Shown here: piece by piece, positions 18,354-27,924 of the stretch | How positions within the stretch are numbered: position 1 is the stretch's first letter | How the letters are laid out: the number at the start of each line of letters is the position of its first letter | From: Herpetosiphon llansteffanensis | GTDB lineage: Bacteria; Chloroflexota; Chloroflexia; Chloroflexales; Herpetosiphonaceae | Length of the DNA: 64,000 nucleotides | NCBI RefSeq assembly: GCF_003205875.1 | Contig: NZ_PUBZ01000011.1 | Coordinates: 1 to 64,000 of the forward strand | Direction of reading: 5' to 3' | Made by a program: the position numbers and the translations under genes | The notes under the pieces: generated by a model | What the model saw: only the letters and a program-made list of their open reading frames with translations | Told to the model about the DNA's origin: nothing | Database searches by the model: none

Positions 18354-19082
18354 TTAAAGCCAAACTGCCTCAATCAATCGAGGCAACACCACATCGGCAC
18401 TGCCCGCCAACGAATAACTTGCAATCCCGCGCAACGGAATATCAGGGTTAATTTCAATCACCGTCTTTTTGCGCCGCAAGGCCCGATGCGGCAACGAAGC
18501 AATTGGCTCAACAATCGCCGATGTGCCAATCACCAACGCCACATCACTCGTATCAAACGCATCCTTTGCTGCTTGTAGCATCGCCGCATCCAACAACTCG
18601 CCAAACCAAACAATATCAGGCCGCAACGGCGCACCACAAATAGGGCACATTGGCTGCTCAGCATCCCACATTTCAACCAAGCGTCGTTCACGCGAGCAGA
18701 TTGTGCGCGCCAAACTGCCATGCACCTCGAAAACATTGTTTGAGCCAGCCCGTTGATGCAAACTATCAATATTTTGGGTAAACAGCTTAAATTGTGGCAC
18801 CAAGCGTTCAAGCTGCGCCACTGCATAATGCCCAGCGTTTGGTTGAGCCGCTTCACATTGGCGCTGCATCGTTTGATACACCTGAAAAACGCCAATTGGA
18901 TCGCGCTCGAAGCCCGCCAAGGTTGCAACTTTATCAGGATCATAGGCCGTCCAACGAGCATCGGCGGCAGCACTGCGATAGGTTGGGATACCGCTGGGTG
19001 CAGAAATACCTGAACCAGTTAATACCACCAATGCTTGGGCCTGACGCAAATGTTGAATTAACTCAGCAGCAAATTCACTCAT
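18354..19082 (-). CDS. NAD-dependent protein deacylase (sirtuin)
   Basis: A 242-aa Sir2-family enzyme, which removes acyl groups from lysines using NAD+. Motifs: LTGSGISAPSGIPTYR (NAD binding), TQNID (102-106), catalytic His121 in EVHGS, and GTSAIVEP. The zinc site is incomplete: the second pair is C146-x2-C149, but the first pair has only Cys129 (the partner is Arg), as in some CobB-like proteins, so zinc may be lost or held differently. In class III sirtuins an Ala/Tyr/Arg set gives desuccinylase activity; the AAADARW..Y region is compatible with this but not decisive. The gene stands alone, ending against the repeat-rich spacer. Confidence 0.9.
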   Translation of the reverse strand: MSEFAAELIQHLRQAQALVVLTGSGISAPSGIPTYRSAAADARWTAYDPDKVATLAGFERDPIGVFQVYQTMQRQCEAAQPNAGHYAVAQLERLVPQFKLFTQNIDSLHQRAGSNNVFEVHGSLARTICSRERRLVEMWDAEQPMCPICGAPLRPDIVWFGELLDAAMLQAAKDAFDTSDVALVIGTSAIVEPIASLPHRALRRKKTVIEINPDIPLRGIASYSLAGSADVVLPRLIEAVWL

Positions 19083-19452
19083 TGATCACAATCCTTATAA
19101 CTCAATTAAAAGCACGCTTGTGCTATTTACTACGTGGGATTGTAATAGTAAATTGCACGTGGATAATCAAATTTTATTAACAGTTTATTATTTGCATAAT
19201 AATTTAGGCCAAAATCTATTGAAATTCGGCTGCGAATGTTTTACTATCATTAAGAGACAGATTTAGGATCGTTGATGCTCTTTAGCAACGCTTCACTTTT
19301 GCATTCGACTACTTGAGCAAATGGGTTGTATTTGTGCCTAGCTGTACGTAATTATCATTGCGTGCCGCTATTTTTATGATTTTTGCGCATACCCACTGTG
19401 GTATTTGCCGATAAACGTCCTATCAATCCTTCATGCCAAAGGATCGCAAACC
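19083..19452. other. AT-rich spacer without recognised feature
   Basis: Between the sirtuin and the small plus-strand gene. It must contain the promoters of both. I see no convincing -35/-10 pair, terminator or RNA gene; AAAGGA at 19438-19443 is the ribosome binding site of the next gene. Confidence 0.5.
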
Positions 19453-19761
19453 ATGCAAACCGAACGCGTTAAAAGCCGTGGGGTCTTGCTCAAATTAGCA
19501 AGCCATATAGTCCAATTAGCCGTCATTGTCCGCGAAGCCGAAGGTATCAACGATAACGATGCCTACATGGTTGCTGAACAAATTATTGATCATGTGAGTG
19601 CCTCGCATCAAGTGCCAAGCCAAGATTGCTGGCCGGTTCAGGTTGTCTGTCGCGCATGGCAAGTGGTTGTGCAACATCAACCAAGCTGCCGTTGCCGCGG
19701 AGCCGATATGAATACGGTTGCCGATAAATTGGTTAAACTCGATTGGGTTGCCGTCAACTAA
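19453..19761 (+). CDS. small protein of unknown function, paralogue of a prophage protein
   Basis: A 102-aa protein I do not recognise. Its middle, IVQLAVIVREAEGINDNDAY followed by a short AE..ID stretch, matches the prophage-encoded protein at 37836 (IVQLATIIQEEEGIDDNTAY), and both end with a Trp-Val pair a few residues before the stop. A CRC pair lies near residue 80. Start chosen at ATG 19453 because AAAGGA lies 9 bp upstream; an upstream ATG at 19405 has no site. The pair suggests a mobile-element gene domesticated or left behind in the chromosome. Function unknown. Confidence 0.65.
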   Translation: MQTERVKSRGVLLKLASHIVQLAVIVREAEGINDNDAYMVAEQIIDHVSASHQVPSQDCWPVQVVCRAWQVVVQHQPSCRCRGADMNTVADKLVKLDWVAVN

Positions 19762-19857
19762 CTTCGGCTAATTTCCTCAATTGCTCCAACTCCATGCCAA
19801 AAATCGCCAACATGTGGCTCTAGCTCCCGATAGCGTTTTGTTACGGGAGGTATCATC

Positions 19858-21372
19858 ATGTTGGCGAAAGTTTGGAGTTGCGCCGTGGTTGGCCTCGATG
19901 GCGCGTTAGTCGAAGTCGAAGTTGATCTCAGTCGTGGTTTGCCGACCTTCACGATTGTAGGCTTGCCCGATACCGCCGTCCAAGAGGCCAAAGAGCGAGT
20001 GCGCGCCGCCGTGCGCAATAGTGGCGGCTCCTTCCCCGATAAACGGCTAACCGTCAATTTGGCTCCTGCTGATTTACGCAAAGCAGGCCCAGCCTACGAT
20101 CTGCCAATTGCTGTCGGTATTTTGCTTGCTTCAGGCCAAATTGCTGCCGATGTCAGCCAAGCAATGTTTGTCGGCGAGCTATCGCTTGATGGAGCCTTGC
20201 GCCATACCGATGGAATCTTGCCAATGGTCACGATTGCCCGCCGCGAAGGCTTGCAAACTGTTTACGTGCCGCATTGCGATGCTGCCGAAGCTGCTTTGCT
20301 TAGCGATATTACGATAATTCCTGTGCGTTCAATCGTCGATATTGCTGCTCATCTCAATGGCGAGCACTATATCGCAGCCTACGAAGGCCAGCCGCCAGCC
20401 CCCGAAAGCCTCAGCTATAACGTCGATTTTGCCGATGTCAAAGGCCAAGAACACGTTAAGCGGGCCTTGGAAGTCGCTGCTGCTGGTGGTCATAATGTCT
20501 TGATGAGCGGCCCACCTGGCTCGGGCAAAACCTTACTAGCCCGCTGCGTACCTTCAATTTTGCCGCCGCTAAGCCTCGACGAAGCCTTGGATGTAACCAA
20601 AATTTATTCAGTCAAAGGCCTATTGCCCAGCGATCTGCCCTTTATTCGTACTCGCCCATTTCGCTCGCCGCATCACACAATTTCCAATGCTGGCCTCGTT
20701 GGCGGTGGCCGCACCCCGCAACCAGGCGAGATTTCGCTGGCCCATCGCGGCGTGCTGTTTCTCGATGAGATGCCCGAATTCAGCCAACAAGTGCTCGAAG
20801 TCTTGCGCCAACCGCTCGAAGATCATACGGTGGTGCTGAGTCGCGCGGCAGGAACACTGACATTCCCGGCAAACTTCGTGCTAATAGGAGCTATGAACCC
20901 TTGCCCTTGTGGCTATTTAAGTGATCCTACTCGCCAATGCGTCTGCCCACCAGCCGCAATTGCCCGCTATCAAAAACGTATTTCTGGGCCATTACTCGAT
21001 CGCATCGATATTCATATTGAGGTGCCACGGCTTGAATATGAAAAGCTTGCGAGTGTGCGTACTAGCGAATCATCGGAGCAGATTCGCGAGCGCGTCGTGC
21101 TAGCGCGCCAACGTCAAGCTGAACGCTTTTGCAAGCAGCCAATCTTGACCAATAGCGATATGGGGCCAGCCCAATTACGCCAAGCCTGCGAGCTTGATGC
21201 CGCCAGCCAAAGCCTGATGAAAGCGGCCATGCGCCAATTACAACTCTCTGCACGCAGTTATCATCGCGTGCTCAAATTGGCCCGTACAATTGCTGATTTG
21301 GCTAATCTTGAGCACATTCAACCAGCGCATTTGGCCGAAGCGCTGCAATATCGACCCCGCCGAACTGAATAA
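19858..21372 (+). CDS. comM: ComM/YifB-family Mg-chelatase-like ATPase
   Basis: A 504-aa AAA+ protein of the YifB/ComM family, hexameric helicases that promote branch migration during natural transformation. The N-terminal Lon-like S5 fold domain begins LAKVWSCAVVGLDGALVEVE; the AAA+ core has Walker A GPPGSGKT (218-225), Walker B LFLDEM, a sensor region GAMNPCPCGY with a Cys cluster (CPCG ... CVC), and a C-terminal magnesium chelatase domain with ARSYHRVLKLARTIADL. The length is normal for the family. GGGAGG precedes the ATG. Natural competence has not been read from the rest of the window, so the biological use stays open. Confidence 0.9.
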   Translation: MLAKVWSCAVVGLDGALVEVEVDLSRGLPTFTIVGLPDTAVQEAKERVRAAVRNSGGSFPDKRLTVNLAPADLRKAGPAYDLPIAVGILLASGQIAADVSQAMFVGELSLDGALRHTDGILPMVTIARREGLQTVYVPHCDAAEAALLSDITIIPVRSIVDIAAHLNGEHYIAAYEGQPPAPESLSYNVDFADVKGQEHVKRALEVAAAGGHNVLMSGPPGSGKTLLARCVPSILPPLSLDEALDVTKIYSVKGLLPSDLPFIRTRPFRSPHHTISNAGLVGGGRTPQPGEISLAHRGVLFLDEMPEFSQQVLEVLRQPLEDHTVVLSRAAGTLTFPANFVLIGAMNPCPCGYLSDPTRQCVCPPAAIARYQKRISGPLLDRIDIHIEVPRLEYEKLASVRTSESSEQIRERVVLARQRQAERFCKQPILTNSDMGPAQLRQACELDAASQSLMKAAMRQLQLSARSYHRVLKLARTIADLANLEHIQPAHLAEALQYRPRRTE

Positions 21373-21527
21373 CGGCTGGTGGTAACATCTGCTAACCAAC
21401 ACAGCGATTGACATCACCCATCAGCCACGTACAATCATCATGAACCGATCGATTGATCAATACGGCGCTTGCTGGTTGCTGGGCAAGCGTGTATATACGT
21501 GCCAATGATGCTATTGTTGGCTGAAGG

Positions 21528-23333
21528 ATGGACACGATGCTGGCACAAGCCCCGAAACAATTAAGTAACTTGCGTCATTTAGAGCTACGACGCATGTTTC
21601 AGTATGTATATCCGTATCGATGGCGCTTAGCCGTGGCGCTGCTCTGTTTGGCAATTTCTAGTGGCATCGGCCTGATTATGCCGCTGGCAATTCGCAATTT
21701 GGTCGAAACCGTCAAAGATGCCTCAAGCACCAGTGCCTTGGATAAGGTTGCGCTGGGCTTGATGGGCGTGTTTATCGCTCAAATGGTGTTTAACTATATT
21801 CAAGGCTATTTTCTGACCTACGTTGGTGAACGGGCGGTTGCCGATTTGCGCATTGAGGTTTATTCGCATTTGCAGCGGCTCTCGTTGGCCTTCTTCAGCG
21901 AACGCCGCGTTGGCGAATTAACCTCGCGCGTCACCAACGATGTAACGGTGATTCAGGGCATCGGCACAAATGCGGTCGCAGCGTTTTTGCAAAATGGCAT
22001 TACCTTCATCGGCAGCTTCATTATGATGATCAATCTCAGCTGGCAGCTAACCGCAATTACGCTGCTACTGATTCCATTAATGATTGTACTAGCGATTATT
22101 TATGGTCGGCGTATTCGCAATATGTCAACTGAAGTTCAAGATCGCATGGCTGAAGCATCATCAGTGCTTGAAGAAACCATCTCCGGCGTGCGCATTGTGC
22201 AATCATTTGCCCGCGAGCCCTATGAAGTTGAGCGATTTAGCGGAGCAATTGAACATGCCTTTTCAGCCTCGATGCGACGAACCAAAACCCGCGCCCAATT
22301 TGTGCCAATCGTTTCGTTTTCGGGCTTTGGAGCTTTGGTGTTTGTACTTTGGTTTGGTGGTCGCCAAGTTTTGAATGGCACAATGCAGCTTGGCGATTTA
22401 ATTGCCTTCTTATTGTATGCAGCGGTAATTGCTGGCTCACTCGGCACATTTACCAGCTTGTATAGCCAGTTGCAAGAGGCGCTTGGCTCGACCGCACGGG
22501 TGTTTGGCATTTTGGATACTGCACCTTCCATCGCCAGCAAAACCAACGCGATTACACTGCCGCCAATCGAAGGCGAAATTTACCTTGAAGATGTTTCGTT
22601 CAACTACAGCGAAGGCAGCATGCCCGTTTTGAGCAACATTAATCTGCGGGTCGAGCCAGGCGAGGTGATGGCGATTGTTGGGCCAAGTGGCTCTGGCAAA
22701 TCAACCTTAGTTAACTTGATTCCGCGTTTTTATGATGTTACCAAAGGGCGAATTACGGTTGATGGCTTTGATATTCGCGATGTTGATTTGCCTTCGTTGC
22801 GCTCGCAAATTGGCATTGTGCCGCAAGAAACCTTGCTATTTAGCGGCACGATTGCCGATAATATTCGCTACGGTAACCTCGATGCGCCGATGGAAGCAGT
22901 CATCGAAGCGGCCAAAGCAGCCAACGCTCACGACTTTATTAGCAATTTCGAGGGTGGATACGAATCAGTTGTTGGCGAGCGAGGGATCAAGCTGTCTGGT
23001 GGTCAACGCCAGCGCGTTGCCATTGCCCGAGCTTTGCTCAAAAACCCACGCATCTTAATTTTGGATGAAGCAACCTCGGCCATGGATAGCGAATCGGAAG
23101 GCTTGGTGCAAGAGGCCTTAGAACGCTTGATGCAAGGCCGCACGACCTTCGTGATTGCCCATCGGCTTTCAACCGTCAAAAATGCTACCCGCATTGCCGT
23201 GATTGAGCATGGCCGCGTGACTGAACTTGGCAGCCATAGCGAACTTTTGGCCCAAGCAGGCACCTACGCTCGGTTGTATCATTTACAATTTGAAAACAAC
23301 GAAGCAGCAGCAGCTGTGCTAACAGAGTATTAA
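21528..23333 (+). CDS. ABC exporter, fused membrane and ATPase domains (MsbA/LmrA type)
   Basis: A 601-aa half-transporter that should homodimerise. Six transmembrane helices lie in about residues 30-320, followed by the nucleotide-binding domain with Walker A GPSGSGKST (385-393), signature LSGGQ (489-493), Walker B ILILDEATSAMDSE and the H-loop AHRLST. GERAVADLRIEVYSHLQRL and FFSERRVGELTSRVTND are coupling-helix regions typical of lipid and multidrug exporters. The substrate is not evident. A second ATG at 21537 has better ribosome-site spacing (GAAGG) and could be the true start. Confidence 0.9.
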   Translation: MDTMLAQAPKQLSNLRHLELRRMFQYVYPYRWRLAVALLCLAISSGIGLIMPLAIRNLVETVKDASSTSALDKVALGLMGVFIAQMVFNYIQGYFLTYVGERAVADLRIEVYSHLQRLSLAFFSERRVGELTSRVTNDVTVIQGIGTNAVAAFLQNGITFIGSFIMMINLSWQLTAITLLLIPLMIVLAIIYGRRIRNMSTEVQDRMAEASSVLEETISGVRIVQSFAREPYEVERFSGAIEHAFSASMRRTKTRAQFVPIVSFSGFGALVFVLWFGGRQVLNGTMQLGDLIAFLLYAAVIAGSLGTFTSLYSQLQEALGSTARVFGILDTAPSIASKTNAITLPPIEGEIYLEDVSFNYSEGSMPVLSNINLRVEPGEVMAIVGPSGSGKSTLVNLIPRFYDVTKGRITVDGFDIRDVDLPSLRSQIGIVPQETLLFSGTIADNIRYGNLDAPMEAVIEAAKAANAHDFISNFEGGYESVVGERGIKLSGGQRQRVAIARALLKNPRILILDEATSAMDSESEGLVQEALERLMQGRTTFVIAHRLSTVKNATRIAVIEHGRVTELGSHSELLAQAGTYARLYHLQFENNEAAAAVLTEY

Positions 23334-23370
23334 AATTAAAAGGATTAGACCAAAACAGGACGATCGAGGC

Positions 23371-23398
23371 TTGCCGTTAAGATAAGTTAGCGTATACT
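23371..23398 (+). promoter_or_regulatory. sigma70-type promoter of lon
   Basis: TTGCCG (23371-23376), 16-bp spacer, TATACT (23393-23398), about 75 bp before the lon start. I see no CIRCE-type inverted repeat, so heat induction by HrcA is not indicated. Confidence 0.6.
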
Positions 23399-23472
23399 AT
23401 AAAGACGTATTATGATGCTTTTAACCCACTCTGTGTGGCCATTCTGCCACAGCCAAATGAGGGATTTTTGAT

Positions 23473-25905
23473 ATGACCCGAGAAAAAGACCGCCCTCGTA
23501 CAGGAACCGAGCGCACTTTACCACTGGTGGTATTGGGCGAAATTGTGATCATGCCGCACATGACTGTGCCGCTCCAGGTTGGGCAGGGCAAGTCTTATCG
23601 GGCCATGGAACAAGCGATGGAAGATGATCAACACGTGTTGTTGATCTTTGTTTCCGAGGCCGAAATTGAAGCCTATAAAGGCCACGAACCCCAACAATTA
23701 CCCAAAGTTGGCGTGGTCGCTCGCTTGGAAGATTTCTCCCAATTGCCCGATGGCACGGTAAAAATTGTGCTCGAAGGGATTACCCGCGCTGAGATTGTTG
23801 ATTGTGTTCAGAGCGATCCCTTCTATCGTGTAGCATGCCGCTACTTGCCAGATCAAGAACCAAAAGGCATCGAAGTCGATGCATTAATGGATACGGTCAA
23901 ACAGCAAATTACTGAATTTGTCGATTATTTAGGCGAAATTCCCCAAGAAGCTGTTGCTTTTGTGCATCGCATTAACACGCCTGGCCACTTGGCCGACCTC
24001 GTGACCTACGGCCCAGCCTTCTCGTTCCAAGATCGCTTGGAATTGTTGAACGAGGCCGAACCATTAGCACGCTTGAATCGGGTCCAAGTTATTTTGGCCC
24101 GCCAATTAGAGCTGTTGCGGCTGCGAGCCAAAATTCAATCAGACACCAAAGAAGTGCTTGATCAAGGCCAAAAAGAGTATTTCTTGCGCGAACAAATGCG
24201 GGTTATCCGCCGTGAACTCGGCGAAGATGACGATGGCGATGATCCAATTGATGAATTGCGCCGCAAAGTCAACGAACTGAATGCGCCGCAATATGTCAAA
24301 GATCAAGCCTTGCACGAAATTAAGCGCTTGGCCCAACAAGGCATGAATTCGCCAGAAGCAGGCGTAATTCGCACCTACCTCGATTGGATTATTGCCCTGC
24401 CATGGAATGCCGATCAAGTTGCGGCGATTTCGTTGGTGCAATCGCGCCAAGTGCTCGACGAAGATCATTATGGCTTGGAAAAAGTTAAAGAGCGGATTTT
24501 GGAATATCTGGCGGTGCGCAAGCTCGCTGGCAGCAAAATGCGTTCGCCAATCTTGTGCTTCGTTGGCCCTCCTGGCGTGGGTAAAACCAGCCTTGGCCGC
24601 TCGATTGCCCGCGCCTTGGATCGGCCATTCGTGCGCCAATCGTTGGGTGGCGTGCACGATGAAGCCGAAATTCGCGGCCACCGCCGCACCTATATCGGTG
24701 CAATGCCAGGCCGAATTGTTCAGGGCATGAAAACCGCTAAGTCGCGCCAAGCTGTCTTTATGCTTGACGAAATCGACAAGATTGGCAATGACTTCCGTGG
24801 CGACCCAACCTCGGCGCTGCTGGAAGTACTTGATCCTGAGCAAAACAACACCTTCTCAGACCACTATCTGGAAATTCCATTTGATCTGAGCCAAGTAGTG
24901 TTTGTCGCAACCGCCAACCAACTTGAGCCAATTCCAGCGCCGCTGCGCGACCGCATGGAAATTATCGAGATTGGCGGCTATACCGAGGATGAAAAACTGG
25001 CGATTGCCCAAGGCTTCTTGTTGCCGAAGCAACGCGAGTTCCATGGCCTCGAAACCAGCCAATTAGAAGTAACCGATGCTGCTATTTTGAAGCTGATTCG
25101 CGAATATACTCGCGAAGCTGGGGTGCGTAACCTTGAGCGCGAAGTTGCAGCATTATGTCGCAAGATTGCCCGCAAGGTAGCCGAATCGCAGGACGAGGAA
25201 GCACCACAAGAAGGCAAGAAGCGCCGCAAGAAGGCTAAAAAAGCTGAGCCAATTAAATTCTTGATTGATGGCGCTGATGTGCCAACCTACCTTGGCCCCG
25301 AACACTTCAGCTTTGGCATGGCCGAAGTTGCCGATCAAGTGGGCGTAGCAACCGGCGTTGCATGGACTCCAACCGGCGGCGATATTCTCTCATTCGAAGT
25401 CTTGCCATTGACTGGCAAAGGCGAATTACGCCTGACTGGTCAATTGGGCGACGTGATGAAGGAATCGGCGCAAGCAGCAATGTCGTATGTGCGCTATCGC
25501 GCCAAAGAATTGGGCATCGAGCCAAATTACTTTGACGAGCATTCGATTCACATTCACGTTCCTGAAGGGGCAGTGCCCAAGGATGGCCCTTCGGCAGGGA
25601 TTACCTTGACGATTGCCTTGATTTCGGCCATGACTGGGCGAGCTGTACGCCGCGACGTTGCCATGACTGGCGAAGTTACGCTGCGTGGCCGAGTGTTGCC
25701 AATTGGTGGCTTGAAAGAAAAAACCTTGGCAGCCCATCGCGCAGGCATCAAAACCTTCATTTTGCCCAAGGAAAACGCCAAAGATATTGTCGATCTGCCT
25801 GAAAAAGTGCGCCAAGATCTACAATTGATTCCGGTCGAAACCATGGACGAAGTGCTGACAATCGCGTTGATGCCCTTTATTCGCCAAGATGTGATCGCGA
25901 GCTAA
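23473..25905 (+). CDS. lon: ATP-dependent protease Lon
   Basis: An 810-aa LonA protease that degrades misfolded and regulatory proteins in the cytoplasm. N-terminal substrate-binding domain (about 1-210), AAA+ domain with Walker A GPPGVGKT (365-372), Walker B VFMLDEIDK, and a C-terminal Ser-Lys protease domain: Ser707 in DGPSAG and Lys750 in LKEK. A Lys/Arg-rich linker (KKRRKKAKKAE, about 585-595) between ATPase and protease parts is longer and more basic than in most Lons. The gene has its own promoter and a terminator directly downstream, so it is monocistronic. Confidence 0.97.
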   Translation: MTREKDRPRTGTERTLPLVVLGEIVIMPHMTVPLQVGQGKSYRAMEQAMEDDQHVLLIFVSEAEIEAYKGHEPQQLPKVGVVARLEDFSQLPDGTVKIVLEGITRAEIVDCVQSDPFYRVACRYLPDQEPKGIEVDALMDTVKQQITEFVDYLGEIPQEAVAFVHRINTPGHLADLVTYGPAFSFQDRLELLNEAEPLARLNRVQVILARQLELLRLRAKIQSDTKEVLDQGQKEYFLREQMRVIRRELGEDDDGDDPIDELRRKVNELNAPQYVKDQALHEIKRLAQQGMNSPEAGVIRTYLDWIIALPWNADQVAAISLVQSRQVLDEDHYGLEKVKERILEYLAVRKLAGSKMRSPILCFVGPPGVGKTSLGRSIARALDRPFVRQSLGGVHDEAEIRGHRRTYIGAMPGRIVQGMKTAKSRQAVFMLDEIDKIGNDFRGDPTSALLEVLDPEQNNTFSDHYLEIPFDLSQVVFVATANQLEPIPAPLRDRMEIIEIGGYTEDEKLAIAQGFLLPKQREFHGLETSQLEVTDAAILKLIREYTREAGVRNLEREVAALCRKIARKVAESQDEEAPQEGKKRRKKAKKAEPIKFLIDGADVPTYLGPEHFSFGMAEVADQVGVATGVAWTPTGGDILSFEVLPLTGKGELRLTGQLGDVMKESAQAAMSYVRYRAKELGIEPNYFDEHSIHIHVPEGAVPKDGPSAGITLTIALISAMTGRAVRRDVAMTGEVTLRGRVLPIGGLKEKTLAAHRAGIKTFILPKENAKDIVDLPEKVRQDLQLIPVETMDEVLTIALMPFIRQDVIAS

Positions 25906-25926
25906 ATCAGGCTTGCGCTCATCTCA

Positions 25927-25964
25927 ACGCCCCTTTCCTCGCACTGAGGAGAGGGGTGTTTTTT
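25927..25964 (+). terminator. Rho-independent terminator of lon
   Basis: An imperfect 14-bp stem (CCCCTTTCCTC / GAGGAGAGGGG core) with a GCACT loop, followed by a run of T at 25959-25964. It begins 22 bp after the lon stop. Confidence 0.8.
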
Positions 25965-25969
25965 GTGAA

Positions 25970-26369
25970 ATTATGAAGGATGAAGGATGAAGAACAAAAC
26001 CACGAAGCGCACGAAGAGTACGAAGAACGATTTTTTAGCCACAGATTCCACAGATTTTTTGATTAGGGTCTACTCCCTCACCCCCCAGCCCCCTCTCCCA
26101 CGAAAACGCGGGCGAGGGAGAGCACTTGCTTTCACCAAGAATCATGGACGAACCACAGGGTAAAAGCCCCGCGCACGGGCGAGAGGTTGGGGTGAGGGGA
26201 TCAAGCCGTGGTTAACCTGATGTATCAGTACCTCTCTGTTCTATGCTCTCATCCTTCATCCTTCATCCTTTTCTCTGTTCTATGCTCTTTGCTCTCTGTT
26301 CTCTGTTCTTTTTTGCCTTCTGCCTTTTGACTTTTGCATTCATCCTTCATCCCTCATATTTCATCCTTT
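25970..26369. repeat. intergenic repeats, including a MITE-like inverted pair
   Basis: No gene is seen. From 26077 to 26200 a C-rich block (CCCTCACCCCCCAGCC and CTCTCCC) is mirrored by a G-rich block (GGGCGAGAGG, TTGGGGTGAGGG), giving an about 125-bp inverted-repeat element that looks like a small non-coding mobile repeat. Around it are tandem GGATGAA / TTCATCC words (25976-25990, 26247-26270, 26336-26370) and CTCTGTTCTATGCTCT words (26233-26310). Confidence 0.65.
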
Positions 26370-26412
26370 AAAAAGCGCTTCCCCCACAAACCGATTGGCT
26401 CATGAGGGAAGC
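26370..26412 (-). terminator. Rho-independent terminator of the nuo operon
   Basis: Read on the minus strand: GCTTCCC (26406-26412) pairs with GGGAAGC (26377-26383), followed by GC and a T-run. It lies just past the nuoN stop and ends the nuoI-N transcript. Confidence 0.7.
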
Positions 26413-26430
26413 AAGGGTTAGAAAAGTGAA

Positions 26431-27906
26431 TTATTGGGCGACGGTCAGCACCAAGGCTTTGGCCAAATCGGTGAAGATGTTTGGCAAAAGCCCAACCGCG
26501 ACAATCCCAATTACTGCGACGAGCACGCCCAACGAGAGCGAAGCCGTGGCATAGGTTGGTTGTGGCTCGGTGGCTTCTGCATCGCGCATCCACATCGTCA
26601 CAATTACCCGCAAGTAGAAGAAGGCTGAGACGACGCTGGTAATTACCCCGATAATCGCCAGATAATCGAGGTTAGCATCCCACGCAGCACGGAAAATACC
26701 AAACTTGCTGGCAAAACCTGCTGTTGGTGGCACGCCTGCCAACGAGAACATAAACACGGTCATCGAGACCGCCAGCCATGGGCTGCGCTTGCCCAACCCG
26801 CGCAGATCCTTCAGTTCAAACACGGGCATGCCGCGATTTTCCAAGGCAATCAGCACCGCAAACGCGCCAAGGTTGGTCAAGGTGTAGGCCAACAGATAAA
26901 CCGTAAAGGCGCTGATGCCTTTTTCGCTGGCAGCCAACACGCCGAGCAACATATAGCCAGCGTGCGCAATCGACGAATAGGCCAACATGCGCTTGAGGTT
27001 GCTTTGAGCAACCGCCACGATATTGCCATAGATCATGGTTGCCGCTGCAAACAGGCCAAACAGCAATTGCCACTCTGGCTTGAGCGCAGGGAAGGCCACG
27101 TTCAAAAAGCGCAACATGGCGGCAAAGGCCGCGCCCTTGGTCGCAACCGACATATAGGCGGTTACTGGCGTAGGCGCACCTTCGTACACATCAGGAGTCC
27201 AAGCGTGGAAGGGGAACATTGAAACCTTGAAGCCCAAGGCAATCAAGACAAAGCCCACCCCAGCCAACAAAATTGGATCATCAAGCGCCTTGCCAGTGCT
27301 TTGCCATGTGCTCAATTCAGTTGCAATTTGCGCCAAGTTGGTTTTACCAGTCATGCCATAGATCAAGGCGATGCCATAGACCAAGAAGCCTGCTGCAAAA
27401 CCACCAAGCAACAGATATTTAATCGCTGCTTCGCCCGATTTGAACTGGGGCACGGCAAAGCCCGTCAGCACATACAACGCAATCGAAAGCGTTTCAACCC
27501 CAATAAAGATTGTTACAAGGTCGGTTGCTTGAACCAAGAACAACATCCCAGAGGTTGCAAACAGCACCAAGGGATAAAACTCGCCTTGGTTGAGATTTTG
27601 GCGTGGCATATAATCAAAGGCAATCAGCAAGGTCAATGCTGTACCTGCCAGCAAAATCCAATTTACTAACACCCCAAACTGATCAAACACCAACATGTCT
27701 GAAAAGCCTGAGACAGTTAAGCCATAATCCAGCGCACCAAGCGCCGCAGTCACGCCCAGCCCAATCAGGCTTAACGTGATCAGAACCCGCCGATCCGAGG
27801 TGAACATATCGACAATCAATACCAACATCGCCCAAATCATCAGGAATGCTGGCATGCCTAAGACTGTCCAGTTAATCTCCGGCGTGATAAATGTTAAATC
27901 ATTCAT
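26431..27906 (-). CDS. nuoN: NADH-quinone oxidoreductase subunit N
   Basis: A 491-aa antiporter-like membrane subunit of respiratory complex I, with about 14 transmembrane helices. Conserved parts: LFLVQATDLVTIFIGVETLS (helix with the Glu of the proton channel), KYLLLGGFAAGFLVYG, and the loop GFKVSMFPFHAWTPDVYEGAP with its Lys. It pumps protons as part of the membrane arm. Last gene of a six-gene block, 18 bp after nuoM, and followed by a terminator. Confidence 0.95.
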   Translation of the reverse strand: MNDLTFITPEINWTVLGMPAFLMIWAMLVLIVDMFTSDRRVLITLSLIGLGVTAALGALDYGLTVSGFSDMLVFDQFGVLVNWILLAGTALTLLIAFDYMPRQNLNQGEFYPLVLFATSGMLFLVQATDLVTIFIGVETLSIALYVLTGFAVPQFKSGEAAIKYLLLGGFAAGFLVYGIALIYGMTGKTNLAQIATELSTWQSTGKALDDPILLAGVGFVLIALGFKVSMFPFHAWTPDVYEGAPTPVTAYMSVATKGAAFAAMLRFLNVAFPALKPEWQLLFGLFAAATMIYGNIVAVAQSNLKRMLAYSSIAHAGYMLLGVLAASEKGISAFTVYLLAYTLTNLGAFAVLIALENRGMPVFELKDLRGLGKRSPWLAVSMTVFMFSLAGVPPTAGFASKFGIFRAAWDANLDYLAIIGVITSVVSAFFYLRVIVTMWMRDAEATEPQPTYATASLSLGVLVAVIGIVAVGLLPNIFTDLAKALVLTVAQ

Positions 27907-27924
27907 TCGAACTCACGCTCCGTC

